From Mimachlamys varia (lineage: Eukaryota; Mollusca; Bivalvia; Pectinida; Pectinidae), in assembly GCA_947623455.1 (NCBI GenBank), contig OX392529.1, positions 9,052,001-9,116,000 of the forward strand: a DNA stretch of 64,000 nt. Direction: 5' to 3'. Numbering within the stretch: the first letter of the stretch is position 1; each line of letters begins with the position of its first letter. The translations under genes were made by a program, and so were the position numbers. Below the pieces are notes generated by a model. The model did no database searches. It was not told the origin of the DNA and was given only the letters and a program-made list of their open reading frames with translations. This document shows, in pieces, positions 12,401-37,200 of this stretch.

Positions 12401-13560
12401 ACAGTGACCCAGTTTTGGTACACGACACACCATCTTCCCACGGGGAACCATACTACCAAGTATTAAGTTCTAGTGCTTTGTAGTGTAGGAGATAGAGCCC
12501 GGACAAGGTATTTGTGTAACGTAGGTCAGAGGTCAAAATATAGGTCACTGTGACCCGGTTTTGTTACGCGACACACCGCCTTCCCATAGGGAACTATACT
12601 ACCAAGTACAAAGTTATAATCCTTAATAGTGTAGGAGATAGAGCCCGGACAAACTTTTACTTTAATGTAGGTAAGAGGTCAAAATATAGCAAAATAAAGG
12701 TCACAGTGACCCAGTTTTGGTACGCGACACACCGCCTTCCCACAGAGAACTATACTACCAAGTATAAAGTTCTAATCCTTAATAGTGTAGGAGATAGAAC
12801 CTGGACAAATTTTTCTTTCTTTAATGTAGGTCAGAGGTCAAAATATAGGTCACAGTGACCCGGTTTTGGTACGCGACACACCACCTTCCCACGGGGAACC
12901 ATACTACCAAGTATTAAGTTCTAGTGCTTTATAGTGTAGGAGATAGAGCCCGGACAAGCTTTTTCTTTAATGTAGGTCAGAGGTCAAAATATAGGTCACA
13001 GTGACCCGGTTTTTGTACGCGACACACCGCCTTCCCAAAAGGAACCATACTACCAAGTATTAAGTTCTAGTCTTTATAGTGTAGGAGATAGAGCCCGGAC
13101 AAACTTTTACTTTAATGTAGGTCAGAGGTCAAAATATAGCAAAATAAAGGTCACATTGACCCGTTTTTTGTACGCGACACACTGCCTTCCCACAGAGAAC
13201 AATACTACTAAGTATTAAGTTCTAGTGCTTTATAGTGTAGGAGATAGAGCCCGGACAAGCTTTTTCTTTAATGTAGGTCAGAGGTCAAAATATAGGTCAC
13301 TGTGACCCGGTTTTTGTACGCGACACACCACCTTCCCACAAGGAACAATACTACTAAGTATTAAGTTCTAGTGCTTTATAGTGTAGGAGATAGAGCCCGG
13401 ACAAACTTTTTCTTTAATGTAGGTCAGAGGTCAAAATATAGGTCACAGTGACCCGGTTTTTATATGCGACACACCGCCTTCCCACAGGGAACCCACACAC
13501 TTAGTATGAAGTTCCAGTGTCTTATAGTATGGGAGATAGAGCCCGGACAAATAGTGTGCG
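12399..13560 (+). repeat. ~147-bp satellite, 8 units, each with an ERE-like palindrome
   Basis: Units begin near 12399, 12543, 12699, 12848, 12994, 13149, 13295 and 13441 (spacing 145-156 bp). Each reads: GGTCAnnnTGACC; a 'gttttggtacgcgacacacc' stretch; 'cttcccacagggaaccata'; 'gtgtaggagatagagcccgg'; then 'aatgtaggtcagaggtcaaaa'. Seven units carry a perfect GGTCAnnnTGACC (the first begins TGTCA), preceded by AGGTCAgAGGTCA in most units. Confidence 0.95.
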
Positions 13561-13626
13561 GAAGGACGGACGGACGGACGGACACAACGCAAACCTATAG
13601 TCCCCCCCGGATTCCGGTGGGGGACT

Positions 13627-14973
13627 AATTATGACAGTACTCCAACATGCTACTCGCATACATTATAAACTGTTGTACATAGATCACTTACATACACTTC
13701 GGCAGTAATAATCAAAATGTGCAATTTATCCCTTAAACATTTCAAATAATTTATAAACAGTATGATGGTCAAATTTGGTACATGTATAGCAAGTAATTTA
13801 CTCTTTTTTTTTGGTATATTAATTTAATTTATGCTTCAATAACAAAAATCAGTACCGTCTATTTCTCATTCCTGGCAAAACAATTTCTGTTTCTGTAACA
13901 TCATTTTGTGTATGATTAACTCAATCTTAAATCAATGTAAACAAATTAAAGCATTGGAAATCTCGCTTTGATAGCTTCATAAAACACTAGTAAACACTTT
14001 TGAAAATACACAGAATCAAAGTTTGACATAGGTAAGCATTGCATCTAATATGGATTGAATTCAAACAGGAAATTACATACTTAATCAACATAAAGTCCTG
14101 AACTTTGTTATAAGTAAAAGTTAACATGACGTACTTTGTAAGGTTATTGACAGCTATTAAATCCTCAGCCCTCTCGTTCTCTGAATTGCAGCCATACAAT
14201 CATATATTCCACTGCATATACTGTATCATGTGCTATAAACCTGTCATAATCACACATATTCTAACAACTCTTTATATTACTTACGTGAATGTGTAACAGG
14301 TTACATGATGCTGATTGCAACTGATATTTATCACAGAAAAATACCTTTACCTGAATGACACGATATGTGTTCAAAATGTAAGTACAGCCAGAATGGGGGA
14401 AGGAAACAACATCTTTGTTTTCTTGAAATACATACATGTTTACTGCACCTAGAAAACATCTTCATAATTAATAATTACATTTAAATGACATTCTTAAATT
14501 CATGTGTATATACACTTGTATAGCATATGTGGTTATCAACCTCTTATTTAACAAGAACACAAATACATCAAATATGAATATCAGCTGTTCAGTGCCAAGA
14601 TTCTTGAGATGGACTCCCTTGTGCAGCATACAAGTAGGCAGTGAATAACAGGAACCATATTTATGTAAAGACTCTGGAGATAACAGCGGTTCATAAACAA
14701 GGTATATCTATCAATGGGACTGTCAATTAGCACATGTAAGTTTAAATGGGGTCAGTACTTCTTTAATTCGGCAGTAGTTATTTAAGGGGTCAGTATTTCT
14801 TACTGGATTAAAGTAAATATACAGATCTTGGTTTACCTTAATACTTTTGTAAAATAGAGACTTTAAAATGAAGAATGGAAAATTTGAAAGATTAACAGCA
14901 ATATTAACAATTAGGTATGTAAGTTGATGTGTCAGCACCTGGTGTACATGTGTCAGCACAGATATCAAAATGA
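13627..14973. other. ALAD 3' flank / 3' UTR
   Basis: Downstream (minus-strand sense) of the ALAD stop. A minus-strand ATTAAA at 14767-14762, about 210 nt after the stop, is the best poly(A) signal candidate. Otherwise AT-rich, with no other gene recognised. Confidence 0.4.
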
Positions 14974-27822
<12,849 letters not shown>

Positions 27823-27886
27823 GTTGTTTAGCAAAATAACCTTTCAGTGCGAACTTTGCACCATGACCTTTTGGAGAACCACACGT

Positions 27887-27895
27887 ACTTCCGGT
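27887..27895 (-). promoter_or_regulatory. ETS-type site upstream of ALAD
   Basis: On the minus strand ACCGGAAGT lies about 65 bp before the ALAD ATG. This matches the ETS/GABP consensus common in promoters of TATA-less housekeeping genes. No TATA box is evident. The transcription start was not located. Confidence 0.45.
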
Positions 27896-28083
27896 GTTTT
27901 TAGTTAAAGGCGGTAAAATATGAAATGTAGACCTAATGCTGCTACATGAGTTAGAATGGTCTCTACTAAATAAAATCTTGACCTCGCAGCACCAATGGCT
28001 ACAACTTAAAGTTCTTTGAGTGGACGAAGGAATTTTATCTCTACATACACGGCTTATAAATATATTGGAGCGATAAAAGATGT

Positions 28084-28535
28084 ACGCGACTTATGGAACG
28101 CCAAATTAACATATCTATCAGGGACGTATATATGTGCCATATCCATCCCTGTATCTATAGATACTAAATTAATATTGCCTCTTTCTTCAAATACTTGAAT
28201 ATATGTACACTAATTGAAGATAGGTACAATTCAATATTGAAGATATGTACAATTCAATATTGAAGATAGGTCCAATTATTTGAACCTATATTTAATTATT
28301 TAAAGATACATTGTACAAAGACCTGTACCAATCTGATTAAAATACAGATTCTCACTATTACTATCATGTCCTACACACGATAGTAATAGTATTGTAATCC
28401 GATTGGGCCTGTACAGTTGAATTGAACCTATCTTCAATTGAATTGTACATATCTTCAAGTATTTAAAGATGTGTGGCATTAATTGAACATATATGTATGT
28501 TAATTTGGTGTTCCATAGACTTAAAAGGGGTGCTC
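28084..28535. repeat. Long imperfect foldback upstream of ALAD
   Basis: Left arm cttatggaacgccaaattaacat (from about 28089), inner blocks aattgaagataggtac and ctattactatcatg. The right arm repeats these inverted: cgatagtaatag, gaacctatcttcaatt, atgttaatttggtgttccatag (to about 28520). The centre is near 28372. The left arm has extra duplicated 'caattcaatattgaagata' units. Confidence 0.75.
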
Positions 28536-30200
28536 CCCAGCAGTACGTATATATACATATTATATACCTGGCTATGAGTATTGTCGCACCTAACATTTTC
28601 CCATTGACTTCAGTGCATTTCCACTAATTTGAAAATATCATTATACAATAACAGTTTGACCTATTTTAATCAACTTAAGTAGGTTTACATAAGAATTAAG
28701 TAAAGTTTTCAAAACTTATTTCTGAGTTCCGTTGCATTCAATATTCTACGTTACAGAACCGTTTGAAGTTGGGTTTTATCAACAACGCTTTTATGGCCAT
28801 TGAGGAGGGGGCGTTTTTATCGGAAAAGATCTAAACCACACAAAAGAGTAAAATTACACTAAACATCTCGGTTTAGGTCCAAAACAATAGCTGTGGCAAA
28901 TTCTGAGGTCCCTGTGGCATCATTCAATACGTCATATGTAGCTTTTGCTGAAAGGTTTTATATTTCGTATTGTTCATAGAAAATATTACAGTTATAGAAT
29001 ATACATAGGTTTACTCAAAATCCCGAGACGAAGGCCCTGAGTAGACGTGTGTTAGAAGATCATTATTATTAGGTTAGGCCTAATGCGTGCCAATATGACT
29101 TTTTTTTCTGAAGATCACTCACGGGTATCCATGTAAACTACGAACACTATCGTAATGAGTTGAACTATAAATTATGCTGCATGCATCAGAAACAGTTTTT
29201 GTGTTGTAACATCCTGGTATTGAGACCTGTTACCACATTCAATAAGTTGTTAAAAAGGAAACGTCGACATATTGACCAATGGCGTCCAACTTACACAAGG
29301 TCATCTGCTACATCTATGTCAGAAAGAGAGCCGGCCTGAGTCTATAGTATCCTACTCCCAAGTACAGCAATAGTGGGGTATTACTAATATTACTGACATG
29401 AAGTGTTCGGAGAGTATGGCAAATGCCAGTTCTAAACTTCATTTCTTACAGTTAGTTAGTTCACTGGAAGTCCAAACATTGGTAGTTAGTTCACCTCCTG
29501 TCCACAGAGACCTGAACGTTTGTTACAGCTAGTTTTGGACCCAAACACCTTATTTGGAGAGTAATTTTACACTTTTCAGGGTGTTGAGATCAATTTTCCA
29601 TAAAAATGCCCCCCCCCCCACCCATTAATGCTCATAAAGGACAATCTGAGTGAGAACGTACTATGGCAACTGATTTAAATCCATAGGTCCTTAGGGTAAC
29701 CCCAGGAAACTGCCGCTTTGTGACCCATAATAAGTATAGCATAAACTATATGTTGTACCATACGGATCCAGTGTTATTTAGGAAACTACCGTTTATATTA
29801 CTTGTATGACTCGCATATTGTACAGTATCAGACATTGTAAGGAACACCTGTGCTTTGATCGAGTTACTGAACAAATCGTCTGCCTTCCGAGATTCGTTCT
29901 TCTCTTACAAAAACCTGTGTTGGCATTTTTCATGGATACACACCAAATGTAGTGCTCAGACTAGACTATGCTGAATAGTACAGTTTGATGAAACCATTTT
30001 CGGTGGTGGACCTAGGTTACCGAGCTTACTATGGATACCAGAGTTATTTTCTCTTGAAATTGATTAGGGTTACTTCCCTTCGAACTGACTGAGACCATCC
30101 AAACACTTCATCATGATGTCACTGTAAGAAATTTGCCGGCATGTCATTTAAAGCACTAGGGTTAATATAATGTACAAATAACTGGGGAAAATATATCATG
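28536..30200. other. Intergenic between ALAD and the rhomboid gene
   Basis: Two half-copies of the foldback seen at 20432 (about 28810-28920 and 29515-29640, the latter with a poly-C run at 29609-29619). No gene recognised. Confidence 0.4.
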
Positions 30201-30529
30201 TTATATATGTAAATCACATGTTTCCCAAATCATACGTGTACACCGTACTCCGATATTGGCTGACAGTCGCCCTATATACAGGTACAGTCACGGGGGTTAT
30301 TTATTTAAGGTGGGCTCACATTGTCTACCTAAAATATTTCAGATATAAAGGCAACCAATACGCACACATAGAATTTTTTTTTAAAAATGCAATGTATTTC
30401 ACCAGAATATCTCAACGATTTGGTGATATTTGAACATTTTTTCCATTTCTATAAAGAAATGAATTCACACAAAAAAAACCACAACATATTCTTAATTATT
30501 GTTGTTCATTGCTACAAATTCATGAATGT

Positions 30530-32897
30530 TGTTTTTAAACCATACGGTCGCTTACATCAAACCTATACCAAACAGTTGCTTATATCAAACCTGTACCAAA
30601 CGGTCGCCGACACCAGACTTGTTCCAAACGGTCGCTTATCTTAAACTTGTACATTTACCTAACAGTAACGACAACCTTTACCAAACAGTAACGGTAACCT
30701 TTATCAAAAAGTAACGACAACCTTTACCTTACAGTAACGGCAACCTTTACCTTACAGTAACGACAAGCTTAACCAAACAGTAACGGCAACCTTTACCAAA
30801 CAGTAACGGCAACCTTTACCTGACAGTAACGAAAATCTTTACCTTACAGTAACGACAACCTTTACCAAACAGTAACGGCAACCTTTACCTAACAGTAACG
30901 ACAACCTTTACCTTACAGTAACGACAACCTTTACCTTACAGTAACGACAACCTTTACCAAACAGTAACGGCAACCTTTACCTAACAGTAACGACAACCTT
31001 AACCAAACAGTAACGACAACCTTTACCAAACAGTAACGGCAACCTTTACTAAACAGTAACGAAAACCTTTACCAAACAGTAACGACAACCATTACCAAAC
31101 AGTAACGACAACCTTTACCTTACAGTAACGATAACCTTTACCTTACAGTAACGGCAACTTTTACCAAACAGTAACGACAACCTTTACCAAACAGTAACGA
31201 CAACCTTCACCTTACAGTAACGGCAACCTTTACCTTACAGTAACGACAACCTTTACCTTACAGTAACGACAACCTTTACCAAACAGTAACGACAACCTTT
31301 ACCTTACAGTAACGACAACCTTTACCAAACAGTAACGGCAACCTTTACCTTACAGTAACGACAACCTTTACCTTACAGTAACGGCAACCTTTACCTTACA
31401 GTAACGGCAACCTTTACCTTACAGTAACGACAACCTTTACCTTACAGTAACGACAACCTTTACCAAACAGTAACGACAACCTTTACCTTACAGTAACGGC
31501 AACCTTTACCTAACAGTAACGACAACCTTTACCAAACAGTAACGACAACCTTTACCAAACAGTAACGGCAACCTTTACCTTACAGTAACGACAACCTTTA
31601 CGTTACAGTAACGGCAACCTTTACCTTACAGTAACGGCAACCTTTACCTTACAGTAACGACAACCTTTACCAAACAGTGACGACAACCTTTACCAAACAG
31701 TAACGGCAACCTTTACCTTACAGTAACGACAACCTTTACCTTACAGTAACGGCAACCTTTACCTTACAGTAACGGCAACCTTTACCTTACAGTAACGACA
31801 ACCTTTACCTAACAGTAACGACAACCTTTACCAAACAGTAACGACAACCTTTACCTTACAGTAACGGCAACCTTTACCTAACAGTAACGACAACCTTTAC
31901 CAAACAGTAACGGTAACCTTTACCTTACAGTAACGACAACCTTTACCTAACAGTAACGGCAACCTTTACCTTACAGTAACGGCAACCTTTACCAAACAGT
32001 AACGGCAACCTTTACCTAACAGTAACGACAACCTTTACCAAACAGTAACGGTAACCTTTACCTTACAGTAACGACAACCTTTACCTAACAGTAACGGCAA
32101 CCTTTACCTTACAGTAACGGCAACCTTTACCAAACAGTAACGACAACCTTTACCTTACAGTAACGACAACCTTTACCAAACAGTAACGGCAACCTTTGCC
32201 TAACAGTAACGACAACCTTTGCCTAACAGTAACGACAACCTTTACAAAACAGTAACGACAACCTTTGCCAAACAGTAACGACAACCTTTACCAAACAGTA
32301 ACGGCAACCTTTACCAAACAGTAACGACAACCTTTACCTTACAGTAACGACAACCTTTACCAAACAGTAACGACAACCTTTACCAAACAGTAACGACAAC
32401 CTTTACCTTACAGTAACAACAACCTTTACCAAACAGTAACGGCAACCTTTACCAAACAGTAACGGCAACCTTTACCAAGCAGTAACGACAACCTTTGCCT
32501 AACAGTAACGGCAACCTTTACCAAACAGTAACGACTACCTTTGCCTAACAGTAACGGCAACCTTTACCTTACAGTAACGGCAACCTTTACCTAACAGTAA
32601 CGACAACCTTTACCAAACAGTAACGGCAACCTTTACCAAACAGTAACGACAACCTTTGCCTAACAGTAACGACAACCTTTACCAAACAGTAACGACAACC
32701 TTTACCAAACAGTAACGGCAACCTTTACCAAACAGTAACGGCAACCTTTACCTTACAGTAACGGCAACCTTTACCTTACAGTAACGACAACCTTTACCTT
32801 ACAGTAACGACAACCTTTACCTTACAGTAACGACAACCTTTACCAAACAGTAACGACGACCTTTACCTTACAGTAACGACAACCTCTACCAAACAGT
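30530..32897 (+). repeat. 23-bp satellite, about 100 copies
   Basis: Units cagtaacgacaacctttacc plus 'aaa', 'tta' or 'taa', with two main point variants (taacgAc / taacgGc). The left edge (30530-30660) grades into diverged ancestors with 'cggtcgct'. Unit length is almost constant. The G variant contains TAACGG, which fits the Myb consensus YAACKG. It lies in the divergent ALAD-rhomboid interval. Confidence 0.97.
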
Positions 32898-34252
32898 TAC
32901 ATAAACATGATATCGAAAGGTGTAAACATGATATCAGATGATGTAAAACTTTTATTGAATTAAATTATGTAATGCTTGTTGTAATTTATTTAACTTATTG
33001 ATGAAGTTATCATTTTTTATGTATGGCCAGCGGACTTGGTAAGTAGGGGATTCTCGATTATCTGTTCTTTGTGTTTAATGTTCTTCTATTCAAATTTTAA
33101 GATGTTTTTGGAAATTAGTCTTTTTCAAAAGCATAACTAAACAAATTGCTCAAATTCCATCATTCTTAATCAAAAACTTCTAGTATGATATTTAAGCGTC
33201 ACTTTTTTATGTTTTCTATGAGCTTGGCTGTCTTCCTTGTATGTTTTATCGATATATATCTTTATTCCAATTATGTTGTGATGTTTTTATTAATGTGGTG
33301 CTGTTTTTATCAATGTGGTGCTGTTTTTATTAATTGTTTTTATTAATGTGGTGCTGTTTTTATTAATTGCTTTTATTAATGTGGTGCTGTTTTTATTAAT
33401 TGTTTTTATTAATGGGGTGCTGTTTTTATTAATGTGATGATTTTATTAATATTATGGTGTTATGTTTATGGCCTCTATGATGAATAATTTCCCGCGGACA
33501 ATCGAATATCCGTGGTTTTACTGAGGTAATGTTTTATGTTACCCATGTGACAAAATATATAGATTATGGTATCTTTTATTAAGTGGAGAACACAAGCAAT
33601 TACACTCATCGGACAAACAGACAGATATGGACAGACAGACAGGAAAATGTTTGACCCGCTCCAAGTACTGAATTTAACTTTCATACAGAATTAAGATTTT
33701 ATTGGATAACACTCACTAAAACCAGGGACGCATCGTCCCTGATAATACTTTTTTTTCTTTATGCGTATATATATTACAATCCGTCAGAGCGCCCCGATGT
33801 ATCAATACTGTGTCAGGTAATTCACTAAACCACCGGGATATTTCCTGAATACACAGAGTCAAGTCTGTTCCGTGTGAATATAGTCTTAGCTGTCAAAATG
33901 TACACCACAGGGAAACTTGTACGATGCCCTGCAGTATTTAAACAGCTACTAAATATGACCACAAGGGTAATACCACTGGACTTATTGTATACGAGCACAT
34001 GTATACATGTTTATTACTACATTGTAGCACCGCATTGTCACATAGGCCTACCTGTCATTATCATAAAGTCTATCACAACTTTTATTTTTATTCTGATCAC
34101 GTGTGGGTTGTACGCGACCTTGGTTCTGGTTGATTTCACCGGGGTTTTCCCGCGGCTAACTACACACAGGTAACACTGATTCCAGTATACGGCGTGTTGA
34201 CAACCCTAGTACGGGACAGACATTCCCTGTGTAGGCCGGATTTTCTGTGAGG
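32898..34252. other. 5' flank of the rhomboid gene
   Basis: Contains a short ~27-bp repeat built on 'ttttattaatgtggtgctg' (33285-33455). A 99-codon open frame at 33874-34173 has no recognisable domain. The promoter was not located. Confidence 0.4.
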
Positions 34253-37200
34253 ATGCCAATAAGAGGTGGGAGGCGAGGTCGGCGGGTGATGGACGAGGAA
34301 GAGCCACTACCCGAGGAGGTAGAAATGGAGGAAAACTTGAGGAGGGAGCTACAAAACGTAAGTACAGCGCGTTACTATTACCAGGGCTGTAATCCCTAGT
34401 TGCAACAACGCCGTACATAACCAATAGCCCCGCCTACCCGTAATACATAACATTCCCTAGGCCGACACCCTAACGTGGGACCCAGCGAATTATAAGGGGA
34501 CATAAGACACTTCACGCCCGGAAAATTAAAATTAAAGTAAACTTCATAAGCGAAAGTGTATTCCGAAGTGACAGGCGTGCGTATAGTCAGCTTTTAAAAT
34601 AGATGAGATAACCAGCTTGTTTTAACCGTTATCATATACCGCTATATGATTGTCTATAGCTATTGTTAGTCAATTAGTCAACCTACATACTGATTACTGG
34701 CGTTGTATTTCGTAGAATCTATCTACGTATTAATTTTGATGATGAAATGATAAGTGTCTACAATGCTGGTGTACTGTACGAATTAAGCTGACTAATCTAC
34801 GTGTTATTTACCACGGCCCCGATGAGACACGGAGAGATCATAGATTGACTCACAATGTTAGCTTACATGTATCATCATATTGCCAGTTTTTCCTGTATAG
34901 GGTTTTATCAATATATATACATTGCTGTGAAGAAAATACTGAGTATATGTTATTTATGTGTCAGAGAAAGTCTTGTGTCATCATGCATGATATTTGTAAT
35001 TGTGTAATATAATACAGTATATGCACGGACTTAGATAATCTTAAGTCTGTGAGTATATGTAACTGTGTGATATAATACAGTACATAATTGTATAATCTAT
35101 TACAGTATAAACTCGTGTAATATAACACAAGATATATGTAAAATAATACAATTGTGTAATATAATACAATATATAATTGTGTACTATAATACAATATATA
35201 ATTGCTGTTTGACGTCTAATTTCAATAAAGTCTGGTGATTTTTCATGGAACTCCATAAATGATAGAAATGTATCTTTGAAGTGACAGAAACAAAATATAC
35301 TTGACAATGCTATTGTTTTATTGGCAACAAAAACTATCAAGTACAGTAGTTTCTGTTGCTGATCCAAGCATCTGGTATTTTCATCAACACACCCATAAAA
35401 TGCACCTACATGTACATAGAAGCAGCATACTGTATGTTCGTTTATCTTCAATAGCAGAAGAGTACTTAGATTTAAATTTAACGTCTAACTTAAAATTTAA
35501 AGACTTATTTTAGCTAATCCCTGCCACTAAGCTCTTTGTAGAACAACATTTAGGACTATAATTGATCTAGCGAACTGGCACCAGTATACTGATATACTGG
35601 GTTTTAGTCCCTTACATGGCTAAATCATACAGGTGTTATATGTATACAGACACCTACGTACATATGTCAGTTTACAGGTATTGACATTAAAAACAATGAA
35701 CTGATGTGTCACAATGCAGTATGCCACCTTATATAGTTTGTTTATATGTGTATACCACAATGTAACTAACAAGAGTTTACCACAATGTACCACAATATAC
35801 AATTCTAATTATTGACTTTTGTTGAGGTGTACACAAGATTATACAGACCTAGTCAAGAGTACTAGATTGTTCATCGAGGCTGAGGTGAACAAACTCTTGA
35901 CCACGTCTGTATAGTCTCTCGTGTACACCATAAACAAAAGGCAATAAATGTTTTGTAATATCGCCAACTAAAGCAAATTAATGAAAATTTAAATGATAGA
36001 ACCACTGCATGGCAACAGCAACAGTTTATCATCAGTAACAATATCTCAGTATTCATTTAATCAATGCATGTTCAGGAAAGTTTAGTTACACCTGAAGTAT
36101 TTTTCCGGTTGTTCAATTAGATTGAACAACAAGTTTTCGCATATTTGCATTATTTTTGCATTTTACAATTATTATCTTTCACTTTGGCATGGCAAACATA
36201 TATTATTATCTCACCATGGACAGAGATATACACAAGTTTAACAGTGTGAGATTTTCTTATCTCGCGTACCCAGGGCTGAGACGAGCAACACATGCTCTTT
36301 GCACGCTTTCAACAATTGTATGATGTCATTATAGCAACAATATGATGACCTCACAGCAACAATACAAGGATGATTCAATCACATCACATCAACATTATCT
36401 TACATTGATGTGATGTCAATATTAGAGGTACTGTATTAGAGGGTTATTAGGGGGGTGAATGGCTATTTCATTCCTCCCCACTCCACTTGATCTTGTAAGT
36501 GGTTATTAGATATTAATATGGGATCCTGAAATTGAATATTGGTGCAACATAAAAGTCGAATGGAGGATGACATGAAACATTCATTTTTACTGAATATTTA
36601 TAAATATGTGAATTTTTATCTTTTTACATGTCCGGTGCTGTTTACAGAAATTCAAGCCTATGTTTGATGAGGTAAGTTCATGCTTACTGCAGAATCTTGA
36701 TCTTAATTTGCTGACAATTTTTTAAGAACCAGTTACAATCACAAATTAATTTAACACAATGAATTTGGTATTCAATCATATTTGCCTGACCAACAAATGT
36801 TATATATCTGTGCCAGGTTGTTTTTTCCTATCGGTATTCTGTCTACCATTAGTATAACTGACCTGTAAAATTAGGTATAAAACAGGGGTTTTACCTAGTA
36901 ACAGAGGTTTTACCTAGATTGACCGCTATATAACACAGGTTTTACCTAGATTGACCACTATATAACCAGGTTTTACCCTAGATTGACCGCTACATAACCA
37001 GGTTTTACCTAGATTGACCGCTATATAACCAGGTTTTACCTAGATTGACCGCTATATAACACAGGTTTTACCCTAGATTGACCGCTATATTACACAGGTT
37101 TTACCCTAGATTGACCACTATATAAACAGAATTTACCTAGATTGACCGCTATATAACACAGGTTTCACCCTAGATTGACTGCTATATAACAGAGGTTTTA

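Larger units (their letters stand above)
11806..13626. mobile_element. Terminal-inverted-repeat unit carrying a satellite and endonuclease relic
   Basis: AGTCCCCCACCGG at 11806-11818 is exactly inverted as CCGGTGGGGGACT at 13614-13626. AATTA occurs next to both ends (11800-11804 and 13627-13631), compatible with a target duplication. Just inside the right end, tagtccccc…ccgg-att-ccgg…gggggacta forms a hairpin, preceded by a 'cggacggacggac' string. The body holds a 147-bp satellite (12399-13560) and, on the minus strand, an endonuclease-domain fragment (12132-12400). The boundaries could instead be two copies of one short palindromic end, so the single-element reading is an inference. Confidence 0.5.

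Noticed and set aside
30530..32897. CRISPR-like regular array
   Set aside because: Pure head-to-tail repeats with no unique spacers, in a eukaryotic genome.
33874..34173. 99-codon ORF just upstream of the rhomboid start, with a hydrophobic stretch
   Set aside because: Different frame from rhomboid exon 1, no splice signal joining them, no family recognised.
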